From the NCBI GenBank assembly GCA_022495005.1, contig JAGYXB010000061.1, forward strand, positions 1,240,001 to 1,304,000: a stretch of DNA of 64,000 nt. Direction: 5' to 3'. Below, piece by piece: positions 23,740 through 34,844 of this stretch. The first letter of the stretch is position 1. Each line of letters opens with the position of its first letter. The position numbers and the translations under genes were made by a program. The notes below the pieces were generated by a model, which saw only the letters and a program-made list of their open reading frames with translations, made no database searches and was not told the origin of the DNA. The DNA is from Rhyacophila brunnea (taxonomy: Eukaryota; Arthropoda; Insecta; Trichoptera; Rhyacophilidae).

Positions 23740-24030
23740 AACAGAGTTATCGAGAGCTTTTTCTCAATTGGACCGCGTGGTGCGTTGCACGCGCGTCGAC
23801 TTTGATTAATATTTAACGAGCGTACTTTTATGGTTCGTCAGCGCGGCCCGCGCCATGACAGCTGTCAAAAACGTGCCCGCGGTAACCATGGCAACGCGAT
23901 CCGCAAATCTCACCCGCCAAATAAGCATTAAATCCAGTGTTGTGCTGTTTTTATCGCTTCCACGTGTGTGGAATCGTGGCGGCCTTAATGAGACGACATG
24001 GAATAAATTCGCGTTGACTTCGACGATAAG
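23740..24030. promoter_or_regulatory. GC-rich island with RFX X-box-like palindrome
   Basis: This is one of few GC/CpG-rich stretches not explained by a transposon: GCGTTGCACGCGCGTCGAC, CAGCGCGGCCCGCGCCATG and GTGCCCGCGG. GTAACCATGGCAAC (23882-23895) fits the RFX X-box consensus GTNRCC(N0-3)RGYAAC, with both half sites perfect. GACAGCTGTC (an E-box palindrome) lies about 26 nt upstream. It may be a promoter or enhancer of a gene outside the window, or an unrecognised CpG-rich repeat. No transcript or neighbouring exon could be seen. Confidence 0.4.
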
Positions 24031-24550
24031 TTATCAAATAATTAATATGTCCCTTGTCGAATGAGGGGTGAGAAGGTACCATTTAAGAATTCCTTTTAGT
24101 GATTGGCAACTCTACGTGAGTATCAGAGTTTTCATCCTAAAAAATATTATTATTTTTTTATTCAGACGTTACAAAACTCCTATAAAGACAGTACCTACAA
24201 TATAATTGCTCTAGGCCTAGTAACTATAGACTGCCCCAACATACTCCTATATAAAAATTGTCATATTCATAACGATGGCAATATTTTTGATACCATTTAA
24301 GTTTTATCAAAGAGCAAATTCCGAATGTATATAAGTACCTATCTAATTATCTATATAATATAATAAACATTGCAAATTCAAAACATTCACAATATGTCAT
24401 GAAAAACAAAGAAATAGTATTAAAACAGTATTAACAATTAAAGAAAGAAATCGATACAATATAAAAAGTATAAAGAGTAAATACGAACATTATAAAGTAG
24501 ATATACGGTGGTATGCCGAATGGGCTAATTTAAGCCTATTTTAAGAATTT

Positions 24551-24616
24551 ATAAAACAACGTTCATCTAAACTCACTCTCACGTAGGTGGAATATATCAA
24601 TATCCGAACCGATTTG
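24551..24616. repeat. Dispersed repeat, copy 2
   Basis: It matches 6439-6502 (ATAAAACAACGTTCATCTAA, then GTGGAATATATCAATATCCG) with a few substitutions. The class is unknown. Confidence 0.65.
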
Positions 24617-27600
24617 GAGTCATTGCTCTCACAATGGCAAACATGAACAAACCTCCTTCACCTTACGCCCTACTTTGGTGCGAAAACAACGATCTTCGTT
24701 AATATATACGATCTGATTTAATATGGCATACTTTTGGATATTTTATAGATACACTAATATAATTGGGTAGGGTTTAATTGAATTTTAAAAACTGACAATC
24801 ACTATAATATACACATTGTAATATTAGTTCAATGAAAACAAATAGGTTTGACTGACAAACTTTAGTGTGCACTATTTATGTCAGATCTTAACAGCCTACC
24901 TCCACACTTCGTCACTGGTTATTATAACGCAGAAACATTGAACGTAGTCTCTAAGTCTAGAAAAAATAATTTATGTCAATCGATTTGACGCAAATATTAC
25001 GAGAAACATCTTTTTACACAAGTGTCTTATGGATTAAATTTTCTAGCGAAGGACAGAATCCGCAAGTAAAACAAGGGTCGGGTATGCTCGTGCACTTTGC
25101 ATTTCGTGCAATTATTCGCATTTTGTCTCTGCGGCGCTGCTTTGTTCCGTACTCTAACTAGCAGAAGATAAATCTTTTGACACAACGTCGCGACTTTCAA
25201 GTTCCAAGCTGCGAGGCCATTGTCTCTGGACTCGGATGTTTTGCATTCTACGAACGTTCATTCTAAACGTACCTAACGTAAATTCGAATAGATAGTTTTG
25301 TGTATCAAGTTAAACTGAATTTGGTACAGCGGCGGGATTGCAGTGGTAGGGCCGTAATATCGAAAGAAAAACTAGTTATACTTGATGTCGGTACTGTATC
25401 GAATTAAAATATCAATACTGGTATCGCACGGTAATGTGTACGGAAAGGGAAGAGCTTCTCAATTCGGTTAAACCGGCTATTGCACCCATTGGACAGCCCG
25501 ACCTTGTCGCCAAAAGGCCAAATTTGTTGCTTTTAAAAAAATTGTGGCGTCATACTAACAACGTGAAAATCTCTTCACTTAATTAGATAGTTCTCTAGTT
25601 TTGTAATATCTTTGGTAATATCTTTCGAATTTACTATATTTTTTAATTTTGCCTATATGTGTTTCTATCTCCTATAATAGACTGTGACTGCAAACCAGCT
25701 AGCTTCACTTTTGAGCAAAAATTATATTTTGATGGCATTTTGTTATAAAGCATGTTTTCTATGCTCACACAAAATTTCAAATTACTAAACCTATAAATAA
25801 ATGCGTTATTGTTCTTCACATAAAATAGCCAACTGCAAGTGCCACATTTCCAATATCATAAATGGAAGAAGAAGGAATTGTTAAATTCCGCTCGATAGTT
25901 AAATTATTTAGTTTTTCTCCTTCCTGAACAATAATTTGCCAAAATTGAGTTAGCCGGTTTGCAGATTAAGTAGTCGATGTACACTTTTAACAAGTCTAAT
26001 GTAAATTCAGTCAAAGCACACTTAAGGGGGTGTTTTTGACACATCGCCTCAAAACCACTGCCAAGTTTCACCATCTCAATCTGCTGAAAAACACTCGAAA
26101 ATAATTGCCAAAATATTCATTTTATTCATCGTAATCGTTAATGAGCATTTAAACTTTCCAAGCAGAGAAAACTTATCGAGTTATTCGATATTGACTAAAA
26201 AGCAGCGATATGTACTTTCTAGACGTCTCTAGCGGTGTGACGCTCGGTTCAAATAATTTCCCTAATGGTTATGTTATGATTGCGAGGTGATCTAAATTAT
26301 TAAATATAAAAAAATAACAAAAAAATGGCGTAAGTTTGGCGCTCTATTTTTTAATGGGTATATTAACTCGTATATTATTTTTTTATAATTATATTTTGAG
26401 AACAGATACAACATCCTTATACCTACAATATATTGTAACGTATTGATCTACATACATGGAAACACAAAAATAGCATTATTCCTTTTTTGTATAAATCTGC
26501 ACAATAATTGTGGAGAATTTTCATTCGATATTGCATTGTCCTACACTCAAATAAATGTCTTTTTAATAGTTGAATGCATGTTTTTGTTTTATTTCTGAAA
26601 ATTTGTAAACATTTTGTAGGTACTGCGTGATGTGGGTATTTGGCATTCCAGAGCTTTTGTCACTCAACATGCTGCAAATTTATGTAAATTCTTTTTTTCG
26701 ATTCGGTGTGCATTTTAGATGTGTCTTCGGTTAGGTTCTTTTACTCGCAATTTACGCCATTTTTTTCTTGTTGGAATAGTTTACGTTTTTTTAGAATTAC
26801 GCGAATTTATCGAGAGAATACAATTTATGCTGAAAATAAAATAAGTAAGTATAACATTTATTTTAAATGTTGCTTATAATAATAATAGTGTACTATATTA
26901 AAGTAACGAAAACTACTTACTAAATAGTAAATAATTATTTAGAGATTAGGTACTTTAAAATGCTTAAAATATCAGACGCGAAGACTTCATAGCAAATGAT
27001 TAAGTTTCATTTCAAATTTAATCTTTACCCTGACACGTAAAAAAATCATTTTATTATGAGAATTAGTTAGTTATTTGTAGAAATCATTGTATTTATGTAT
27101 TAAAATTAGGCACTGGCATCTATCTGACTACATATAAATGTCGTGATTAATCAAGCCTACTCAAAGTCATTAAAATCTAAACAAACGCCGATGACGTCAC
27201 AATTCACAACCAATCAATATTTTTAAAAAAGTATGACGCAACAAAGTGATCTGCATACCAGAAAAATAAAACTGTATGCTCGTCAACATTTTAATTATTA
27301 TATGAGAATGACCGTCTGAGACAATGTCCAGACAGTGTAAGATATACAAAATAACCAGTGACTCAAAACTACCTAATTTATAAAAAATATAGTTATTATT
27401 TTACTATTCGTTCCAAGTAAAATGTATTTTTATAAAGCTAAGTCGATCGATTCAAAAATTATATGTTTTAAAATATGTCTTTATGGTAACATTATTTTAT
27501 TTAAAGTACTTACTTACATTATTTTTGGCGTAATTATGCTTGTGAGAACTTTTCCGACGTAAATCTAACGTTGAATATCCAACTATTATCTACATTTATT

Positions 27601-28707
27601 CTTCTTCCTGGCTCTATAACCCTACGTGGATCCAGGCTTCTCCAGCATCAGCTGCTTTTCCATCCAGGTCTGACCAAAGTTTAGACCCCCAAGCTTACTA
27701 ATAAATATTAGTAAATTAGTAATTATAGTAATTTAAAAACTAAGTATAATTCGCTAAGATAAAAGGGCGTAATGGATAGTATAGTAAACAATAGTTATTT
27801 ATGGGGTTTGTGTACAATGTCAGTACAAAATTGGGTCAGCAAGAGTTATGCCATGATGAAGATATTGTTATAAACATAACCATTTCATTATTATTTTTGG
27901 CAGCGTAGTTTAATTTCAAATATATAATGACAAAACTAACATTTTTTAACAACAAATTACTCTCTTTTTTAGTTGCAAATTATATCTTTTATTTAACTTA
28001 TAGAAAGTGCACTAATCTAATATTTCACCTAGCAACATTGCACATGCTGTCCTAATATGATTTTCAAAATGAATAACATGATCGCATCTGCACGGCTGTT
28101 TTATTAAAATAGATTCTGATAGAAAAATAAACTTTTTTTTGTTTGTTTATATGAAAAATATTCAAGTGTTTCCGCTCGCGGAGCTAATTTTGAAGCATAT
28201 CTGGTAGCTGATGAACTGCGAATGGTTCTTGTTAGATTCACTCTTTCTGAGAAGTTCATTTAATAATATATTTTATAAATACTTAGTATTACGGAAAGAT
28301 TATAGAGAAGTCGGTAGATAGACTCAATGCGAAGTGTTGAATGATAATTTACAAGCTTTGTTTTATGAAATATAGATGGCGTGTGGATAGCTTTGAATTT
28401 AACATTTTTTTTGCTAACAAAGGTATTTCTTGTCTTCCTCATTCTTTCCACAAACCTGTTAATATATATTTTTATTAAAATAAAACGTAAACAAAAATTC
28501 GACACGATAAACAATGCAATAATCCTGTTCTATGACGGTGATACGAAGAATATGAGGGCTGGACAGAGTTTAGGATGGTTATTTGACATCAACATACTTA
28601 TATATTTATGATAAATGATTGTTAATTGTTTACTTGCGCTAGATCAAATACACACTGAAAAAATAACGTACGACTGTTAAAAGTCAAAAGGACTTACCCC
28701 ACACAGA
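24617..28707. other. AT-rich unassigned DNA
   Basis: No gene is supported; frames at 24973-25161 and 28260-28611 have no motif. At 27598-27700 the words CCAGCATCAGCTGCTTTTCC and GTTTAGACCCCCAAG resemble 61335-61385, a probable LINE 3' region. About 25070-25260 is less AT-rich than its surroundings and shows no coding frame. Confidence 0.4.
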
Positions 28708-28745
28708 CACTGACGTCCCGTGCGGGTAGTCACGTCTTGCATTGC
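28708..28745 (+). repeat. Fragment of CAGTGACGTCCC hAT family
   Basis: CACTGACGTCCCGTGCGGGTAG resembles the left end of the family present at 16.0, 34.1 and 62.9 kb. No matching right end or target duplication was found within 600 bp, so this is a fragment or a chance match. Confidence 0.4.
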
Positions 28746-30290
28746 GTATGGGTGGTACATTAAAATTACAACTTTTGAAATGGTATTCTGTAAAACAGGT
28801 GACAGACAGAAGGTAGCAACATCATTAAAAAAACCATAAGGGGATCCCCAAACCTGGCAGCGTCTCGAAAAATATGACTTTGTTTATACTATTACTTTCT
28901 TGTCATTTCATGGTGGAAATGCATTGTATTAATAATTTGAATATATTTTTTTTATAATGTCCCTCTGAGGTGGACGAAACTGGAACAATTATTTAATATA
29001 AAAAATGGATTCAGCACAAATGTGTTTTATTAAAATTATGATAATTCTTATATTACTAAAAAATATTACCAGATAACAGTACCACCAGCTGTCAACATTC
29101 TCTTACGTTTTCTCCCTGTCTTCCATTCTCTCATACGTGCAACATACACATATGTTGTGTACCGTCTTTATTCTGGTGTTTCAGATTATGTTTTACTTAT
29201 TATTTGTCTGTGATATGTTGCACAGCCTGGCAGTCTTTGCAGAGTTTCTTGCCTGGCGAGCGTGCCATCGCTGGACTCGCTCATTTGGCTGATGGTTCTT
29301 CCTTATCCATAATGATTCTATTTGTTGATTGTTTGTTGCCGTAGATTACAATGCACTATCCTTATTGTAATAAAATTACCATTATGTCTCCTGGATAAAA
29401 CACAATTTTTTGATACTCTGAACATTATACTATTACCGCACTGAAAGCATCTGTCAAACTGTTATGAGTATCATTTGTTTTATATCAGGACACGTATAAA
29501 ATAAACGATTCCTTCATTTTTTAAATTTAGAATTTGCGTTTACACTTGTATTTTTTAATACGTCTTCTGTCTCGCTCTCTTTTATAGATTTTCATATGTT
29601 TTCTCTCGTGTGTAACATAATCCAAAATTTTTTTTTTTTTATGTAGGTATTTTTCGTACTGTTTTGTATATTTATTATTTTAAATGTCCTACGGCCTACG
29701 CCATTACATCAGCGGGTAATGGGAGTGAAAAATCAACTAGTGGAAATGACGTCACAGTCATCACGCATGTGCGCGTCTCTGGAAAATAATAACACACATA
29801 ATTGCACTGGAAAATAACACTTTAGTAGGTACACAATAATACTTGGATGAAACGATTCCACGAAATCGACGTAAAATAAAACATTTAATATTATTTGTTC
29901 TTATTTTGAAATAAATCATAGTGATACAGCTATTCGAAAATGTTGTATTAAAACATTGTATTAAAAATGTTATAAATACATTTAAACTATATATTGATTC
30001 CCTCGGGGTAAGAAACATGCGCAAATGGGGTTAATAATTTTTCATTTTTCATCGGAAATAGCGACGCGAGAAAAGTTGTTTTGATTAAAACATTGAATTC
30101 GATAGCAGTGTTTGCACCTGTTGAGAGTTGACATATGACATATTGAATCACAAATTCTTCCCACCAAATTTAAACTTTCATTTGTTTTCATTGTAAATAC
30201 TTGCTACCAACTAATTCTATATGTATTTTAAATAAGGAACCTGTCATAATTATGAAACATTGGTAAATACGTTTTTTTCCATGGTGAAGT
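28746..30290. other. AT-rich unassigned DNA
   Basis: I see no gene. It includes a T10-plus run near 29628 and several overlapping frames without motifs. Confidence 0.45.
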
Positions 30291-30651
30291 AAAGCGTCAA
30301 TTACATTGAGCTTCTTTACGAGCTGTTTGTTGGCGAATTTATAATCTGCCTGTAAAGTCGCCCAGTGTAATCATTGAACAAGCTAACAAGCAGGTTGTAA
30401 GCACTCTACCGAGAAAAGTTGAAAGCTGGTCAACTTTACACGCTACACGCCGGCGTGTGGGCCTACTGCGTCTGCGCAGTAGAGCGCAGTACCAACCTCC
30501 CGTTAAAAAAAAACGAACTACGTTCTGTCAAAATAGTCACTGGCTTGTGGCTTCTCAGCGAATGGAAAGTTTTGTGTGTAATCATCAAATCGCAGTAGCT
30601 TAAATTCGCCAACAAACAGCTCGTAAAGAAGCTCAATGTAATTGACGCTTT
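30291..30651. mobile_element. MITE with perfect 51-bp terminal inverted repeats
   Basis: Arms 30291-30341 (AAAGCGTCAATTACATTGAG ... GGCGAATTTA) and 30601-30651 are exact complements over 51 bp. Dropping the outermost A/T pair leaves a TA on each side, consistent with a Tc1/mariner-type TA duplication; an AGT on each side is an alternative 3-bp reading. The 259-bp centre contains a GC-rich hairpin-like stretch (CTACTGCGTCTGCGCAGTAG) and CCGTTAAAAAAAAACGAAC, the latter shared with 3.38 kb. It lacks coding capacity. Perfect arms imply recent activity or a selected foldback. Confidence 0.88.
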
Positions 30652-31222
30652 AGTTTTGTAATCCTTCCAATATATTATTTTTTTTTATTCACCTAGTAAC
30701 CGAAAAAAAATAAAAATTGTGCATTACTAGCCTAACCTAACCTTGTATACATATTACTTAATCTCTATATGTAGATATGTATACATGCTGATAAATACCG
30801 AAATACTTATTGAATAAAATCTTTAACCTTGACGTATTTACCTAAGTTAATCATTGGCTTAAATTAAAAATATATAAGTACTAGTTTTTATTTATCTTAT
30901 TCTGTGATATTGACTATCTAATTATAGTATTTTTTCTCCACAATTTTATTTACTATTATCAACATTTTGAATGGTGGTGATAAATAAACTTTATTTTTTA
31001 TTTTACAGTTACGAGTTTTAATGAGGATATTGACAACTGATTCGAATTATTAACCCATCATCAGAACATTCAGTCCAAAATAATTATTTATTTATTACAA
31101 TAATTGGTATAAGAATAGTATTATTGAATGTTTGTATTTTTTGTTTACTTAATAGAAAAAAGTAATATATTCAAGCGAATTGTTTTTTTTATCTAGCGTT
31201 GATATGGCAACATTTTCTAGCT

Positions 31223-31298
31223 CGCCGGATCTCTGATTTCATTACCAAGAGCACGGTCTGCGAACTCTGACGTCACGGTTCAAATCCAGTGATGGATT
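31223..31298 (+). repeat. Possible tRNA-like SINE head
   Basis: A B-box-like CACGGTTCAAATCCAGTG follows AGAGCACGGTCTGCGAACTC, as in a tRNA anticodon and T arm, but no convincing A box or cloverleaf can be drawn upstream. This is a weak call. Confidence 0.3.
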
Positions 31299-31714
31299 TT
31301 GTTACCATCCATCTCCATACAACTTCAACTTCAGCATAGTAAGGATTTTTTAAATATAGTTTATTTCTACTGGATATATTATTAAATAGTATGTCCAAGT
31401 AGTCTGAGAATATGGCAAGTAGATACCTATTTTGTGAATAATGAGCAAAATTAAACAGATGACCAACATGTATTACTAAATATTATTGTGTCATTTTTTC
31501 AGTAATATATTATTATAATCGTGGTTTTATTTTTTTTATTCTGCATATTTTTGGTGCTTATTGATACTCAAGTGGGTTATTGTTTTTGTTTTTTTTTTAC
31601 ATGATCAGCATTAATTTATTTTTAAATGGTGACAGGTCAGAATATGTCTTTAAAGATGTCATGGTACTTTATATTCACCATAAAAGTATTAATGACTTTT
31701 TACAACGTTTTTCT

Positions 31715-32155
31715 TAGCTCGTATTCTTATTTGTCCGGTGGTTCTTTGTCCGGTACAAATCTTGCAATCGATTTTTAACTAGCTTCCCGACTAGCTAGAC
31801 ATTTGAAACTTTTAGAATATATCAGAACACGATGCCAATGCATTTTTTAAATACTTTTAGCCATCTTTAAGTATAATTTAATTCATTTTTAGATAATTCT
31901 GTTTTGTATAAAAAGTTATTTCGATACAATTATTGGTTGCTAGGGGGTCCTATCAACTAAATTATTAAATAATATATACATGCGTTACTATGGAAATCAA
32001 TATGAAATGTCATTTCATTATTCAGTATTTCTATCAAGTACAAATTTTTTTGATCGTTTAAGCTAGTAAAGTCAAGTTTATATGATTCAACAGAAAATTA
32101 AAAACGTTGTATATAAAAAGTTCTTTTTATTTTGTAATTATTTTAAATTATAACC
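31715..32155 (+). repeat. Dispersed repeat (TTAGCTCGTATTCTT family), copy 1
   Basis: It begins TTAGCTCGTATTCTTATTTG and runs colinearly with 62191-62630, sharing CTTCCCGACTAGCTAGA, ACTTTTAGAATATATCAGAA, TATTGGTTGCTA, CGTTACTATGGAAATCAATA and TTTATATGATTCAACAGAAA. No terminal inverted repeats, target duplication or coding frame were found, so the class is open. Confidence 0.75.
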
Positions 32156-32543
32156 TACACGTGTTTCGTTTAAACTATTTAAAAAAATATGTTATTACTT
32201 ATAGACCTTGTTGAAAATTCTCTCTTATCAATTTTATCGGATAATACTCGCATGTTCTATAGTTACTATTTTTTGACAAAATGGCTTAACACAAAAGGAA
32301 AATCACAGCAACGAAAATGTATATATACGAGAACGACAATATAAATCTTTGATTCAGGAGCAAAGGGCAAGACTTAATTGACTCATTTATTGTGTATCGA
32401 AAGTTTAAATATTTGTTATTTGCTATATTCTACTGAACTTTTTCGGTCATTCCTAATATATATTTTTTGATATTTATAACCAGACGTGTTAGGTATATTT
32501 AAGTGTGTATACCAAATTTGGCGCCGACCGCAATATATTGAGC

Positions 32544-33108
32544 CAGAGTTGGTATTCGGGAATTTCCCGACGGGAATTCTCGAGAAATTTTCGGGATTTT
32601 CCATCCCGAAACTCGAGAATTAAAATTTTTAACATTTCGGGAAATCCCGGATCTCGAGAATGTTTTCTCGGGATTTCTTTATTATCAAATATTAATTGAA
32701 AAAACGATTTTCTATATGGAAAAGTGGACAGAAAACACAAAATTCAAGGACTGATCGGAGCATTTAATACAATTAAGCCAACGTCGACTCAAAACGAGCG
32801 CAATTTTTGCAACATCAGGGAATTTTGTGTCTCAAAAGCGTACGCGATTGTCAGACGCAGCGATTGACAGTCTGTGTTTTTTGAAATTCTATTTTAATAA
32901 GTAATGTTTTGAATTAGTTTTGTTTTCTTACTTCTATTTTGTTTGTCTTCTTACATAAATAAATAAAAAATCATATTTTTTGGAATTTGCTTATTTTTAC
33001 ACAGATTTTAGGATTTTTAGATTTTTTTTTGAAATTCCCCGATTTTTCGAGAATTCTTTTCTGGAAATCCCGAATCTCGAGATTGAGATTTTGAAATACC
33101 CAACTCTA
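32544..33108 (+). mobile_element. hAT element with transposase remnant, 565 bp
   Basis: Left end CAGAGTTGGTATTCGGGAA and the complement of the right end, TAGAGTTGGGTATTTCAAAA, are imperfect terminal inverted repeats. The subterminal regions hold many copies of CTCGAGAA and CGGGATTTCC in both orientations, typical hAT transposase-binding repeats. Flanking 8-mers (TATTGAGC and GCCAGGAC) do not match, so the target duplication is lost or a boundary is off. The interior contains a hAT transposase C-terminal piece. Confidence 0.72.
32757..32903 (+). pseudogene. hAT transposase C-terminal remnant
   Basis: One frame reads GAFNTIKPTSTQNERNFCNI followed by REFC; after a shift near 32830 another reads KRTRLSDAAIDSLCFLKFYF, then NK and a stop. 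The order 'TIKPTSTxxERxFSxxxxFCTKxRxRLSDxxIDxLCFLKxYF' is the C-terminal signature of many hAT transposases (dimerisation region). The frameshift and missing N-terminal catalytic part make it non-functional. Confidence 0.85.
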
Positions 33109-34128
33109 GCCAGGACGGTAATATTGGCGCCGGTAAGCGTAAAAAGATTAAAACGCTTGAACACGTATGTTACGATTTCAAAGTAGCCAATACTAGAACC
33201 TATATAAGAAAGTTTTGATTTTCTTTATGTACCTAATGTTTAATAAAATACATATTTAATAAACTATTGCATTGTTTTTTTTTTTTAATTTTTATCCTAT
33301 TGATTGTTATTTTTTTTTATCGTAGAGAGCCTCCAAATTAGTTAGCATCTCAGGCTTACGACATGACTATGATGTAGCGTGTTGGGATCTCCAGAGATCT
33401 TTTTTCTTGTCATATTTTCATATATTTAGGCTCCATATCTATAGAAAAAGGTTTATATCTTTGGTAAGATAAAATATTGTATTTATTTTTTTCATTTTAG
33501 TTTAATAAAATAAATTGCTTGAAGAATATGAATCGTAGTCTTGGTGTTGTATGATGATGATTCATTATTATTCAAACAAGCGAGAATAATTTTCGTGTCC
33601 GCGAGCGCGTGGCAGAACAATTCCGACCCTACGTTTATTTTTATAACGCGGAGGGCCATAAGAAATCTACTGCCCGACAAAATGATATTGCACTAAGGAG
33701 TAAGTAGATACATTCTCAGTTGTATGTTATGTGTTCTATAAGACGTAATATATCTATTCGTTTAACAATTATTAATCAATATAAACAACGTTGCGAAAGA
33801 TCTTTGTATAGATATTCTATAATAATATATAAAAGTGAAACTGAAAAACCTGTTAATAATGCCTAATTAGACCAGCAGACTCGCTGACCTAACCAGATTG
33901 AACGATCGTCGTCAGCAATCATACGAAACGATTCAGTTACTAAATCAATCGTGTTGGCGCTTGATTTGATTGGTTCATAATATGCACTCAGTTGCTAGTG
34001 CAAAGCAACAAATGAAATTTAGACAAACAACGAGTTACTGATTGTATTTACTAGGGTAGTATTTTTGTTTTATTTTATTATTGGGTGTCTGTTTAAATGA
34101 TGAATAAAGCCAGGTAGCCTTCATAATG
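33109..34128. other. AT-rich unassigned DNA
   Basis: No gene is supported. The minus-strand frame at 33492-33680 shows no motif. Confidence 0.45.
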
Positions 34129-34136
34129 TAAACGTC

Positions 34137-34543
34137 CAGTGACGTCCCGTGGGGGTAGGCAGATTGAGCGTCGCTTGGGGGCGGCAGTTACTCGAAGGGC
34201 AGCAAATCGAGGAGAATCATTTGGAATATATATATAGAAATAGCTACCAAAACTTAGTAGGTACATAATAACGAAAATATCTTTCCATTAAAAAATCAGC
34301 TCACTGGTTTTATCGGGTTCGCGATATCTAGTTTACTTCCGTTGCCCTTCGACGTCTTTGGTGACCAGAGACGAGACGTGCAGATTTTCGAATAATTGTA
34401 GTCTGATATTTTGTTAGTAATGTATCTATACAACACATTTCTTAGATATTGGACTCATAAAAGGATGATAAAAATACTGTCAAAAAAAAGAAGCGGCGTT
34501 TTGGCGCTGCCTAGGGGCGGCATTTTATCTAGGAACGTCACTG
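34137..34543 (+). mobile_element. hAT MITE, CAGTGACGTCCC family, copy 2 (407 bp)
   Basis: The left end CAGTGACGTCCCGTGGGGGT and right end TAGGAACGTCACTG are terminal inverted repeats of about 12 bp. Target duplications TAAACGTC (34129-34136 and 34544-34551) are identical. A further ACTGTAAACGTC follows at 34552-34563, a local duplication of end plus target. Subterminal blocks GGGGGCGGCAG and GCGGCGTTTTGGCGCTGCC are shared with the inverted copy at 62.9 kb. No frame is open across it. Confidence 0.95.
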
Positions 34544-34643
34544 TAAACGTCACTGTAAACGTCAAATTTGTGTTGTTATATCAAACGCAAGCAATAACAT
34601 TAATATGGACGAATCATCTGGATAAATAATGACACCCACTTTT

Positions 34644-34836
34644 TTGTCGGGTCTGCCGAATGGCACAATCTGTTCTAACGCCATTACAATAAAGGTGATA
34701 TTGCTATAAATTCCCAATACTTGTTGTCGGGTCTGCCGAATGGTCTGGTTCGAACGGGTTCGCTCAAATGAACATTGACACTGGAAACACTGTTCTAACG
34801 CCATTACAATAAATGTGATATTGCTATAAATTCCCG
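34644..34836 (+). repeat. Direct duplication of about 75 bp
   Basis: TTGTCGGGTCTGCCGAATGG and GTTCTAACGCCATTACAATA plus GATATTGCTATAAATTCCC occur twice (34644-34718 and about 34727-34835). The second copy holds about 37 extra bases, including TGGTTCGAACGGGTTCGC, between the two blocks. Similarity suggests a recent tandem duplication with an insertion or deletion. Confidence 0.85.
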
Positions 34837-34844
34837 ATGCGTGA

